Both the position numbers and the translations under genes were made by a program. The notes beneath the pieces are model-generated. The model ran no database searches. It saw nothing but the letters and a program-made list of their open reading frames with translations, and was not told where the DNA came from. A DNA stretch of 11,924 nt from JBDSLU01 sp039916225 (GTDB lineage Bacteria > Acidobacteriota > Vicinamibacteria > Vicinamibacterales > Vicinamibacteraceae). Below are positions 1-6,852 of this stretch, one piece after another. The stretch is from NCBI GenBank assembly GCA_039916225.1, contig JBDSLU010000476.1:1-11924 (forward strand), read 5' to 3'. The first letter of the stretch is position 1. Every line of letters begins with the position of its first letter.

Positions 1-926
1 GGCTCGAACGGCGGCTGTCGCCGCGCGGGCGCCGGACGTCCCGCCGGACGGCGCTGGCCGTCGCGGCATCGCTCGCCGTCGTGGTCCTCGGCGCCAGTGT
101 CGCCCTGACGGCGCGGGCATCGGGCGCGATCGTGGTCGGGTCGAAGAATTTCACCGAGCAGCTCGTGCTCGGCGAGATCGTGGCGCAGGCGATCGAGCGA
201 GAGACGGGGCTGGTGGTCCGACGCCAGCTCAATCTGGGCGGGACCTTGATCTGCGACCGGGCCCTCGGCACCGGCGACATCGACGTCTACGTCGAGTACA
301 CCGGCACCGCCTTGACGGCGATCTTCCGCCGGCCGCCGTCGAGCGATCGTGAGGCTGTCACGCAGACGGTGCGCCAGCTCTACGCCGACAGCGGACGCAC
401 GCTCCTGCCGCCGCTCGGCTTCGACAACACGTTCGCCATCCTGGTGCGGGGCGCCGACGCGCGCGATCATCATCTGCGCACCATCGACGATGCCGCACGC
501 CTGGCGCCGCGATGGCGTGCCGGCTTCGGCTACGAGTTCCTGGAGCGTCCCGATGGCTTTCCTGGTCTCGCCAAGGCCTACGACCTCACCTTCCGCGAGC
601 CGCCGCGGGTGATGGACCTCGCGCTGACCTACCGGGCCCTCGCGTCGGGACAGGTCGACCTGATCGCCGGCGACGCCACGGCCGGGCTGATCGCCAGCCT
701 CGACCTCGTCCAGCTCGAGGACAACCGGCACTACTTTCCCCCCTACGACGCTGTGCCGGTGGCGAGGGCGTCCACGCTGCTGAGGTATCCCAAGGTCCGC
801 CAAGCCCTGCAGCGCTTGGGAGGTCGCATCTCTGCCGCGGAGATGCGCGAGATGAACCTCGCGGTCGATGCCCGCCGTGAGAGCCTCGAGAACGTGGCGC
901 GGCGCTTCCTCGACAGACAGCGATAG
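1..926 (+). CDS. ABC transporter permease/substrate-binding fusion, OpuC/ProX family (3' part), possible EgtU-type
   Basis: This is the C-terminal part of an importer subunit for a quaternary-ammonium compound. The frame is open to the left edge (first full codon at 3), giving 307 residues; a GTG at 81 falls inside a hydrophobic segment and is an unlikely start. Residues 1-5 (LERRL) resemble the cytosolic end of an OpuC-type permease. Residues about 17-35 form a transmembrane helix, and the binding domain begins at residue 42 with GSKNFTEQ. Further family motifs are NLGGT, DVYVEYTGT, GFDNTFAILVR, RPDGFPGL, LEDNRHYFPPYDAVPV and a C-terminal helix with MNLAVDARRESLENVARRFL. Fusion of permease and binding domain is known from OpuF-type carriers and from the ergothioneine importer EgtU. 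The stop lies 19 bases before the DinB gene that leads into egtB-egtD, which favours an ergothioneine- or hercynine-related ligand. That ligand is inference; glycine betaine or choline remain possible. The ATPase partner is not in the window. Confidence 0.85.
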   Translation, partial: LERRLSPRGRRTSRRTALAVAASLAVVVLGASVALTARASGAIVVGSKNFTEQLVLGEIVAQAIERETGLVVRRQLNLGGTLICDRALGTGDIDVYVEYTGTALTAIFRRPPSSDREAVTQTVRQLYADSGRTLLPPLGFDNTFAILVRGADARDHHLRTIDDAARLAPRWRAGFGYEFLERPDGFPGLAKAYDLTFREPPRVMDLALTYRALASGQVDLIAGDATAGLIASLDLVQLEDNRHYFPPYDAVPVARASTLLRYPKVRQALQRLGGRISAAEMREMNLAVDARRESLENVARRFLDRQR

Positions 927-929
927 GCT

Positions 930-935
930 GGGGAG
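930..935 (+). promoter_or_regulatory. Ribosome binding site deciding the DinB-gene start
   Basis: A GGGGAG stretch lies ten bases before the ATG at 946. It supports that start over an in-frame start at 868, which would overlap the transporter gene by 59 bases and add residues unlike the DinB family. Confidence 0.5.
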
Positions 936-945
936 CGTGGTTCCC

Positions 946-1434
946 ATGACCGACTCGACCACTGCCTTCCGCGAGCACCTCGTCCGCCTCCTCGACTGGG
1001 ACGACGCGCACGTCAGTTTCGACCGGGCGATCGACGGCATGCCCGCCGACCGGCGCGGATCCGCCGCCGCCGGCTTCGAGCACACGGCGTGGCAGCTGGT
1101 GGAACACATCCGCCTCGCGCAGGACGACATCCTGGACTTCTGCGTCAACGCCGCCTACGTGCACGCGATGACATGGCCGGACGACTACTGGCCCGCGGAC
1201 GCGGCGCCGCCGAGCGCCGATGCCTGGGCCGACAGCATCGCGTCGTACGGGCGGTCGCGCGAGGCGATGAAAGGCCTCGCCCGTGACGTCGCCGACCTGA
1301 CCGCGACGGTGCCCACCGGCACCGGCCCGCAGACCTACTTGCGCGCCATCCTTCTCGCCGCGGATCACGCGGCCTACCACGTCGGCCAGATCGTCGCCGT
1401 TCGCCGGGCGCTGGGCATCTGGCCGAGCGCCTGA
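946..1434 (+). CDS. DinB-superfamily metalloprotein, possible thiol transferase
   Basis: This is a 162-residue four-helix-bundle protein of the DinB/YfiT/BstA type. The metal-binding triad appears complete: His54 in QLVEHIRLAQDDIL, and His141 plus His145 in DHAAYHVGQIVAVRRALGIWP near the C-terminus, a very typical DinB ending. The length fits the family. No signal peptide is seen, so it is cytosolic. It starts 19 bases after the transporter gene and stops 31 bases before egtB, so it probably belongs to the same transcript. Several DinB-fold proteins use low-molecular-weight thiols (bacillithiol transferase BstA, mycothiol-dependent maleylpyruvate isomerase), and EgtB itself carries an N-terminal DinB domain. 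A role in ergothioneine-linked thiol chemistry is therefore attractive but is inference. The fold assignment is firm; the substrate is unknown. Confidence 0.85.
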   Translation: MTDSTTAFREHLVRLLDWDDAHVSFDRAIDGMPADRRGSAAAGFEHTAWQLVEHIRLAQDDILDFCVNAAYVHAMTWPDDYWPADAAPPSADAWADSIASYGRSREAMKGLARDVADLTATVPTGTGPQTYLRAILLAADHAAYHVGQIVAVRRALGIWPSA

Positions 1435-1465
1435 CGCGGGCGACGTCTTCGAAACGGAACATCTG

Positions 1466-2803
1466 ATGACGACAGCAGCGACAGCATTGGACCGCGGCGC
1501 GCTCGCCGAGTGGTACCGCCGGAATCGGCAGCGTTCGCGCCAGCTCTTCGACCTCGTCCGGCCCGAGGCGTATCACGTACGGCCGATCTCGCTCCGGCAT
1601 CCGGTCGTGTTCTACGAAGGGCACCTGCCAGCCTTCAGCCTCAACACCCTCGTCAAGAAAGGACTCGGCCGTCCCGGCGTCGACGAGAAACTGGAGCGGC
1701 TGTTCGCGCGTGGCATCGACCCCGAGGACGAGGCGGCGGCGCGCACGAGTGGACGGACCGAGTGGCCGTCCCGCGAGGGGGTGCAGCGATTCGCCGACGC
1801 CTGCGACGCCCTCGTCCTCGATGCGCTCGCCACCGCCCCGATCGAGCAGCCCGGGCATCCGCTGCTGCACGAGGCGCAGGCGGCCTACGCCATCCTCGAG
1901 CACGAGACGATGCACCAGGAGACGATGATCTACATGTGGCATCAGCTTCCCTACGAGCAGAAGCTGGCCCCGGCTGACGCCGCCGCGGACACCGCGGGTA
2001 CGACGCCGGCACCGGCACGGGTCGTGGTGCCGGCCGGCCGCGCGACGCTCGGGACGAAACCTGGTGAGCGTCCGTTCGCCTGGGACAACGAGGTCCCCGG
2101 CCTGGTCGTCGACGTGCCCGCCTTCGAGATCGACGTGCACGACGTCACCAACGAACAGTTCATGGCCTTCGTCGACGCCGGCGGCTACCGCCAGCCCGAA
2201 TGGTGGTCCGCCGAGGCCCTCGCCTGGCTGCGCGGCGAAGGGATCGAGCATCCGCGGTTCTGGGCGCGCCGTAGTGGTAGCTGGAAGTGGCGCGGGATGT
2301 TCGAGGAAATCGATCTGCCGCCGGCCTGGCCGGTCTACGTCAGCCAAGCAGAGGCCGCGGCGTACGCGCGCTGGAGCGGCGCGCGGCTGGCGACCGAGGC
2401 CGAATACCATCGCGCGGCGTTTGGCGACGCGTCAGGGCGCGAGCGGCAGTATCCGTGGGGCGAGGCCCGGCCGGATGCGTCGCGCGGGCTCTTCGGTTTC
2501 AGGTCCTGGGATCCCGTGGCGGTCGGCCGGCATCCCGCCGGCCAGAGCGCCTGGGGCGTGCACGACCTGATGGGCAACGGCTGGGAGTGGACGTCCACCG
2601 AGTTCGCGCCGTTCGACGGCTTCCGGGCCATGCCCTCGTATCCGGAGTACTCGGCCGACTTCTTCGACGGTCAGCATCTGGTGATGAAAGGCGCGTCGCC
2701 GGCGACGGATGCCGCGCTGCTGCGCCGCAGCTTCCGCAACTGGTTCCGGCCGACCTACCCGTTCGTCTACGCCACGTTCCGCTGCGTGCGGCCGGTCTCG
2801 TAG
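1466..2803 (+). CDS. egtB: Ergothioneine sulfoxide synthase EgtB
   Basis: EgtB is a non-heme iron enzyme that uses O2 to join the C2 of hercynine to the sulfur of cysteine or gamma-glutamylcysteine, giving a sulfoxide. The 445 residues match the usual size. Residues about 10-165 are the DinB-like domain: His53 in FYEGHLPAF, and His146 plus His150 in EHETMHQETMIYM, form the expected three-His iron site. Residues about 185-445 are the FGE-sulfatase domain, starting with PAGRATLG (189-196) and including FAWDNE (204-209) and GNGWEWTS (370-377). The protein ends in RRSFRNWFRP and FRCVRPVS. Fusion of these two domains separates EgtB from formylglycine-generating enzyme. egtD follows after two bases. 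With no EgtA or EgtC nearby, direct use of cysteine, as reported for Chloracidobacterium thermophilum EgtB, is likely but unproven. The related enzymes OvoA and SenA are less likely because EgtD is adjacent and no SenB or SenC gene is seen. Confidence 0.92.
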   Translation: MTTAATALDRGALAEWYRRNRQRSRQLFDLVRPEAYHVRPISLRHPVVFYEGHLPAFSLNTLVKKGLGRPGVDEKLERLFARGIDPEDEAAARTSGRTEWPSREGVQRFADACDALVLDALATAPIEQPGHPLLHEAQAAYAILEHETMHQETMIYMWHQLPYEQKLAPADAAADTAGTTPAPARVVVPAGRATLGTKPGERPFAWDNEVPGLVVDVPAFEIDVHDVTNEQFMAFVDAGGYRQPEWWSAEALAWLRGEGIEHPRFWARRSGSWKWRGMFEEIDLPPAWPVYVSQAEAAAYARWSGARLATEAEYHRAAFGDASGRERQYPWGEARPDASRGLFGFRSWDPVAVGRHPAGQSAWGVHDLMGNGWEWTSTEFAPFDGFRAMPSYPEYSADFFDGQHLVMKGASPATDAALLRRSFRNWFRPTYPFVYATFRCVRPVS

Positions 2804-2805
2804 CC

Positions 2806-3816
2806 ATGACCACACACACTCCCGCTGCTTCCCCACCGGCCCGCGACGTCGAGCAGTCGGGCGCCACGACCGGGCACGACGCGCAACACGATGTCGTTCG
2901 CGATGTCCGCTTCTACCTGCAGCAGACGCCGCGCCAGCTCCCGTCACGCTTCCTCTATGACGCGCTGGGCTCGGCGCTGTTCGACGCGATCTGCCATCTG
3001 CCCTGGTATCGCATAACGCGGGCCGAACTGCAGCTGCTCGAGCGGCACGCGCGGACCATCGGCGAGGCCGTCGGCGCGCGCGGGCGGCTGGTCGAACTGG
3101 GGTGCGGCAGCGGCGAGAAGCTGGCCGCCCTGCTGACCCACGCCGGCGTGCCTGGCGTGCACGCGCATCTCGTCGATCTCTCGGCCGCCGCGCTCGCGCG
3201 ATCGGTGCAGACGCTGGCGATGCTCGAGGGCCAGGCCCTTCGCGTGACGACCCACCAGGCCACCTACGAAGGCGGCCTGCTGGCGCTGCCCGCCGACGAC
3301 GCGCATCCGACGCTCATCGCCTTCCTCGGCTCCAACATCGGCAACTTCGACGCCCCAGGCGCGGCGGCGCTGCTGCGGCAGGTGCGAGGGGCCCTGCGCC
3401 CGGGCGACTCGCTGCTGCTCGGCGCCGATCTCGTCAAACCCGAACGCGACCTGCTGCTCGCCTACGACGACCCGCTGGGCCTGACGGCGGCGTTCGACAA
3501 GAACCTGCTGCTGCGCCTCAACCGCGAGTTGGACGCCGACTTCGCGCTCGATCGGTTCGCGCATCGGGCCATCTGGCGCCCTGACGCGTCGCGGGTCGAG
3601 ATGCACCTGGTCAGCCTGGCCGCGCAGGAGGTCCGCGTGCCGAAGGCGGACCTTCGCTTCACGCTCGAAGAAGGCGACACGATCTGGACGGAGAGCTCGT
3701 ACAAGTTCGAGGCCCAGGGAGTCCGTCAACTCGTCGAGCCGGCCGGGTTCGCCCAGCGCGAGCAATGGATCGACGAAGAGGCGCGGTTCGCCCTGACCCT
3801 GTTCGCCGCGGTGTGA
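2806..3816 (+). CDS. egtD: L-histidine N-alpha-methyltransferase EgtD
   Basis: EgtD trimethylates the alpha-amino group of histidine with S-adenosylmethionine, giving hercynine, the substrate of EgtB. The 336-residue product has the family layout: LPSRFLYDALGSALFDAI (45-62), the SAM motif VELGCGSGEKL (96-106), LGSNIGNF (174-181), AYDDPLGLTAAF (219-230) and WTESSYKF (294-301). Active-site positions recalled from the mycobacterial enzyme align at constant offsets. Tyr39/Tyr56 match Tyr51/Tyr68 (offset 12), and Asn166, Tyr206, Glu282 and Ser284 match Asn180, Tyr220, Glu296 and Ser298 (offset 14). A full catalytic set is therefore present. The first 28 or so residues are a poorly conserved extension, so the true start could be slightly downstream. 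The ATG sits two bases after the egtB stop with no clear ribosome site, suggesting translational coupling. A hairpin follows directly after the stop. Confidence 0.94.
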   Translation: MTTHTPAASPPARDVEQSGATTGHDAQHDVVRDVRFYLQQTPRQLPSRFLYDALGSALFDAICHLPWYRITRAELQLLERHARTIGEAVGARGRLVELGCGSGEKLAALLTHAGVPGVHAHLVDLSAAALARSVQTLAMLEGQALRVTTHQATYEGGLLALPADDAHPTLIAFLGSNIGNFDAPGAAALLRQVRGALRPGDSLLLGADLVKPERDLLLAYDDPLGLTAAFDKNLLLRLNRELDADFALDRFAHRAIWRPDASRVEMHLVSLAAQEVRVPKADLRFTLEEGDTIWTESSYKFEAQGVRQLVEPAGFAQREQWIDEEARFALTLFAAV

Positions 3817-3840
3817 GCCGGCCGCAGGCGTAGGGCCGGC
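3817..3840 (+). terminator. Candidate terminator hairpin after egtD
   Basis: Directly after the egtD stop, GCCGGCC (3817-3823) pairs perfectly with GGCCGGC (3834-3840) around a ten-base loop. There is no following T-run, so it is not a canonical intrinsic terminator. Its place between two convergent genes makes a transcription-end or mRNA-protecting role plausible. Confidence 0.4.
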
Positions 3841-3917
3841 CGCCGTGATCGGGCAGCGGGGAGTCGGGGAACCGCGCCGGGAACGACGTCTCCGCGCATC
3901 CGGCCTCTACGCCTGCG
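3823..3917. repeat. Imperfect inverted repeat in the convergent gap
   Basis: The segment 3823-3839 (core GCAGGCGTAG then GGCCGG) is matched in reverse complement by 3900-3917 (CCGGCC then CTACGCCTGC), with a single extra T in the right arm. The arms are about 60 bases apart. The left arm overlaps the small hairpin at 3817-3840, so the two structures would compete. It could be a bidirectional terminator or a REP-like intergenic element. Confidence 0.55.
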
Positions 3918-3942
3918 CGGGTTCGGGTGCCGCTGGCGCCAG

Positions 3943-4860
3943 CTACGCCCGAGCGCCGAACAGGGCGCGGACCGCCCGCACGCCCTCGCGATGCGCGCTG
4001 ACCGCATCGACCGTCTTCGGCGTCTTGGCTTCGACCGCCTGTTCGAGCGTGAGCTGCGGATGCACCTTCCGTCGACGCAGCCAGTCCGCGAGCCGGGCGT
4101 AGGCGATGTCGCCGTCGGCGCTGAACACCTCCGTCCAGACGCCGTCCTTGGACTGGCGCAGGTGCAGCGCGGCGACGCGGTCGCCGTAGTGCTCGAGCAC
4201 GTCGAAGAGCGCGACCTGCGAATCGCCGCAGCCGCGGAACACCCAGTGCACGTCCAGGCAGAACCTGACGTGCGCGGGATCGGTGGCGGTGAGCATGTGA
4301 TGGAACTCGCGCGCGCCGAGTCGCAGCTCGATGTCGTGGTTGTGATACGCCAGCGTCACACCGAGCGCGCGCAGCGCGCGGCCCAGCCGATCCAGCGCGA
4401 CGGCCTGCGCTCGGATCTGCGCGTCGGTCTTGTTCTCCGGCCCGCCCCATCGGAGCGGCGACGGGTTGGTGACGACGATGCGGGTCCCGAGCGGGACGGC
4501 ACGGCGGGCGATGCCCAGGACGTGCTCGATGCTCGCCGCCGACGAGGCATCGTCGTGCAGGCTGCTGTTCACGTAGAGCGACGGCATCCGCAGGCCATGG
4601 GCGCGCAGGCGCGGGCCGAGGCCGTCCAGCTCGGTGACGTCGGCGATGGCCGGCTCGTACCCGGTCAGCCCGGCCGACGCCATCGCCGCCAGCGTCTCGT
4701 CGGAGCGGGGATCGAATGCCTGGGCGTCGCGAGTGGCGAAGGTGCCCCACGGGTAGGTGTTGGAGGCGACATCCAGCGGACGATCGGCGGCGAGCAGCCG
4801 AGCCGCCGGCCCGGTCAGGGCGGCAGCGCCGGCAGTGGCGATGAACGTGCGTCGATCCAT
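3943..4860 (-). CDS. Tat-exported sugar phosphate isomerase/epimerase family TIM-barrel protein
   Basis: This is a 305-residue AP-endonuclease-2-type TIM barrel, the family that includes xylose isomerase-like and keto-sugar epimerase/lyase enzymes. The N-terminus MDRRTFIATAGAAAL fits a twin-arginine signal (RRTFI), with likely cleavage near residue 24, so it should act in the periplasm after folding with its metal. Candidate metal-site segments in order are YEPAI (68-72), AYHNHDIE (171-178), CLDVHW (Asp203), ALHLRQSKDG (His233) and LTLEQAVE (Glu273), so the barrel looks catalytically complete. The start at 4860 is supported by a GGAG about nine bases upstream on its strand. It is convergent with egtD and divergent from the exported 606-residue protein. 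The exact substrate cannot be told from sequence; a role on an oxidised (3-keto) sugar is one option, given a Tat-exported Gfo/Idh enzyme nearby. Confidence 0.85.
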   Translation of the reverse strand: MDRRTFIATAGAAALTGPAARLLAADRPLDVASNTYPWGTFATRDAQAFDPRSDETLAAMASAGLTGYEPAIADVTELDGLGPRLRAHGLRMPSLYVNSSLHDDASSAASIEHVLGIARRAVPLGTRIVVTNPSPLRWGGPENKTDAQIRAQAVALDRLGRALRALGVTLAYHNHDIELRLGAREFHHMLTATDPAHVRFCLDVHWVFRGCGDSQVALFDVLEHYGDRVAALHLRQSKDGVWTEVFSADGDIAYARLADWLRRRKVHPQLTLEQAVEAKTPKTVDAVSAHREGVRAVRALFGARA

Positions 4861-5016
4861 GGCGCTAGTCTCCTGCAGCGAAGAAGTCCGACGCAGCACG
4901 ATAGGCGAAGCCGAGGCGCCGCGCGAACAAGATCCTGCGGTCCGTCGCTGGGACGATGAGGGACCGAATGGCCGCCGCCCAGCCAGGTGATAGGCTCTGG
5001 CGCACCGAGGCCGCCT
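4861..5016. promoter_or_regulatory. Divergent intergenic region, presumed promoters
   Basis: This 156-base gap separates two divergent genes and should hold a promoter for each. On the - strand a GGAG (plus-strand complement at 4870-4873) serves the TIM-barrel gene. On the + strand GAGG at 5007-5010 serves the ATG at 5017. No convincing -35/-10 pair, operator palindrome or riboswitch was found. Confidence 0.4.
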
Positions 5017-6837
5017 ATGTTCAACCGCCCGTCGAACACGCTCACGCTGTTCCCGGCGATCATCGCGCTCGCCGCGTTCGTGGCAGCGCCGATCGCCGCG
5101 CCAACGGTGACCGTCACGATCGAGACGCCCATGCCCGCGCCGGCGTGGGCCACGCTCGAGCGCCGGCTCCTCGCCGACAACGTCCCGGCCTGTCGCGAGT
5201 TCTACGACAAGTATTACGACGCGCGCGGCTACGTCCAATGCTTCCTGCGCTGGGGCGCCAACGACGGCCCCGACGACGCCTTCGAGAACTTCAATCACTG
5301 GCCGGAACTGCACGCGCTCGGGGCCGATGACGAGATTCTGAAGCGCTACCTGGCCGGGCACGAGGGGATGCTTCGCCAGTACTCCGAAGCCAAGACCACT
5401 GACGTGCCGGCCGGCCGCGACGGCATGTACGTGAAGGAATATTCGGCGCAGTCGGACTGGATGCACCACGGCGAAGGACTGCAGCTGTTCAACCGCATGG
5501 CGCTGTCGGTCCCGACGCTGCCGTCGTATCGCGAGCGCGTGCGCCGGTTCGCCGGCTTCTACATGGGCGAGGACCCGAGCGCGCCGAACTACGACCCCGA
5601 CAAGAAGCTGATTCGCTCGATGATCAACGGCAGCAAGGGCCCGCTGCTGCGCAAGGCCACCCCGCTCGACTGGGTCGGCGATCCGTTCGACGCGTCCGGC
5701 TTCGTCGCCCTCCACGGCGAGAGCACCTACCCGCAGTTCCTCGAGCACTACAAGGAATACACCGACGTCGTCGGCGACCACTTCCTCAACCTGGTGGCCA
5801 CGACCCTGCCGACGAACGCCTATCTCGTGACCGGTGAGGCGAAGTATCGCAAGTGGCTCGTCGACTACATGGACGCCTGGCTGGGACGGATGCAGGCCAA
5901 TGGCGGCGTCATCCCGAGCTTCGTCGACCTCGACGGCCGCGTCGGCGGCCCCGAGGGCCACTGGTGGAACAACGCCTACGGCTGGGGCTTCAGCCCGGTC
6001 AACCCGGTGACGGGCAAGCGAGAGCACCGCAACCGCATCCCGCGGGCACTCGTCGGCTTCAGCAACGCCCTGCTCGTGACCGGTGACCGGAAGTACGTCG
6101 ACGCGTGGCGGACGATGATCGATGCCGTCAACGCCAACGCGCGCGTGACCGACGGACGCAAGGAATACCCGACGATGCGCGGCGCAGACGGCTGGTACGG
6201 CTGGCAGCCGGATCCATGGCGCGTGGGCGCGCTCGAGGTCTGGTACTGGTCGATGCGCGATGACGATCGCGCCCGCGTCGGCGACGATCCGTGGCTGGCG
6301 TTCCTGGCCGGCAAGGACGACGGCTATCCCGAGGCGGCGCTGCGGCGCGATCTCGAGAGCATCCCGCGGCGGGTCGCGGCCATGCGCGCGGACCGGACAC
6401 CGCCGCAGAAGCGGCTGGCCGACAACATGCTCGACTACAACCCCGCCGCCACCGACGCGCTGGTCCGCCTGATGCTCGGCGCGCTCGTGCCCGGCCGCGA
6501 GGGTGGGTTGCTCAACGCCCGGCTGCGCTACTTCGATCCCGTGCGCAGGCGGGCCGGCGTCCCCGAGGACGTGGCCGCCCTGGTGTCCGCGCTTGGCGAT
6601 CACACCACCGTCGTGACGCTCGTGAACGTCAACCCGACGACCGCGCGGACCGTCGTCGTGCAGGCCGGAGCGTACGGCGAGCACCAGATCGAGTCGATCA
6701 CGGTGAACGGCCGGACGTCGGCGGTCGGCGCGCCCGACGTCGCCGTGCAGCTCGCGCCCGGGGCCGGCGCGACGCTCACGCTCGAGATGCGGCGCTACGT
6801 CAACACGCCGACCGTCGCCTTCCCCTGGGATCGCTGA
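5017..6837 (+). CDS. Exported protein of unknown function, predicted alpha/alpha-toroid fold
   Basis: I do not recognise a named family for this 606-residue product. Residues 1 to about 30 are a signal peptide (hydrophobic stretch LFPAIIALAAFVAAP). The body is rich in Trp, Tyr and Asp and contains two look-alike helical units about 83 residues apart: AYLVTGEAKYRKWLVDYMDA from 268 and ALLVTGDRKYVDAWRTMID from 351. Such 'xTGDxKY' units are typical of alpha/alpha toroids in polysaccharide lyases and glycosidases. Possible functional segments are WGANDGPDDAFENFNHW (79-95), HHGEGLQLF (150-158), GHWWNNAYGWGF (314-325) and YGWQPDPWRVGALEVWYW (394-411). From about 530 the sequence turns beta-rich, like an accessory domain. 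ATG 5017 is chosen over GTG 4987 because GAGG precedes it and the signal peptide begins there. A glycan-active role is inference. The next gene starts 15 bases later. Confidence 0.75.
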   Translation: MFNRPSNTLTLFPAIIALAAFVAAPIAAPTVTVTIETPMPAPAWATLERRLLADNVPACREFYDKYYDARGYVQCFLRWGANDGPDDAFENFNHWPELHALGADDEILKRYLAGHEGMLRQYSEAKTTDVPAGRDGMYVKEYSAQSDWMHHGEGLQLFNRMALSVPTLPSYRERVRRFAGFYMGEDPSAPNYDPDKKLIRSMINGSKGPLLRKATPLDWVGDPFDASGFVALHGESTYPQFLEHYKEYTDVVGDHFLNLVATTLPTNAYLVTGEAKYRKWLVDYMDAWLGRMQANGGVIPSFVDLDGRVGGPEGHWWNNAYGWGFSPVNPVTGKREHRNRIPRALVGFSNALLVTGDRKYVDAWRTMIDAVNANARVTDGRKEYPTMRGADGWYGWQPDPWRVGALEVWYWSMRDDDRARVGDDPWLAFLAGKDDGYPEAALRRDLESIPRRVAAMRADRTPPQKRLADNMLDYNPAATDALVRLMLGALVPGREGGLLNARLRYFDPVRRRAGVPEDVAALVSALGDHTTVVTLVNVNPTTARTVVVQAGAYGEHQIESITVNGRTSAVGAPDVAVQLAPGAGATLTLEMRRYVNTPTVAFPWDR

Positions 6838-6852
6838 CGACCGGGATCGACC

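Noticed and set aside
868..945. Upstream in-frame extension of the DinB gene
   Set aside because: It would overlap the transporter gene and adds 26 residues not resembling the family; a better ribosome site precedes the ATG at 946.
1145..2410. Long - strand open frame opposite the DinB gene and egtB
   Set aside because: Composition is Arg/Gly-rich without motifs, and the + strand carries clear, motif-complete DinB and EgtB proteins.
1466..2803. Annotation as formylglycine-generating enzyme, sulfatase modifier or SenA selenoneine synthase
   Set aside because: The N-terminal DinB domain with the three-His iron site and the adjacent egtD point to EgtB. No sulfatase, SenB or SenC gene is present.
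4861..5016. Possible sigma-70 promoter on the - strand (TTGTTC followed by TATCGT)
   Set aside because: The spacer is about 21 bases, too long for a normal promoter; not strong enough to annotate.
3943..6684. A very long open frame on the - strand (over 900 codons) reaching across the exported-protein gene
   Set aside because: Only its last 305 codons are the real TIM-barrel gene, with a Tat signal and ribosome site at 4860. The rest is antisense to the 606-residue gene and reads as Arg/Val/Gly-rich shadow sequence, as expected in GC-rich DNA.
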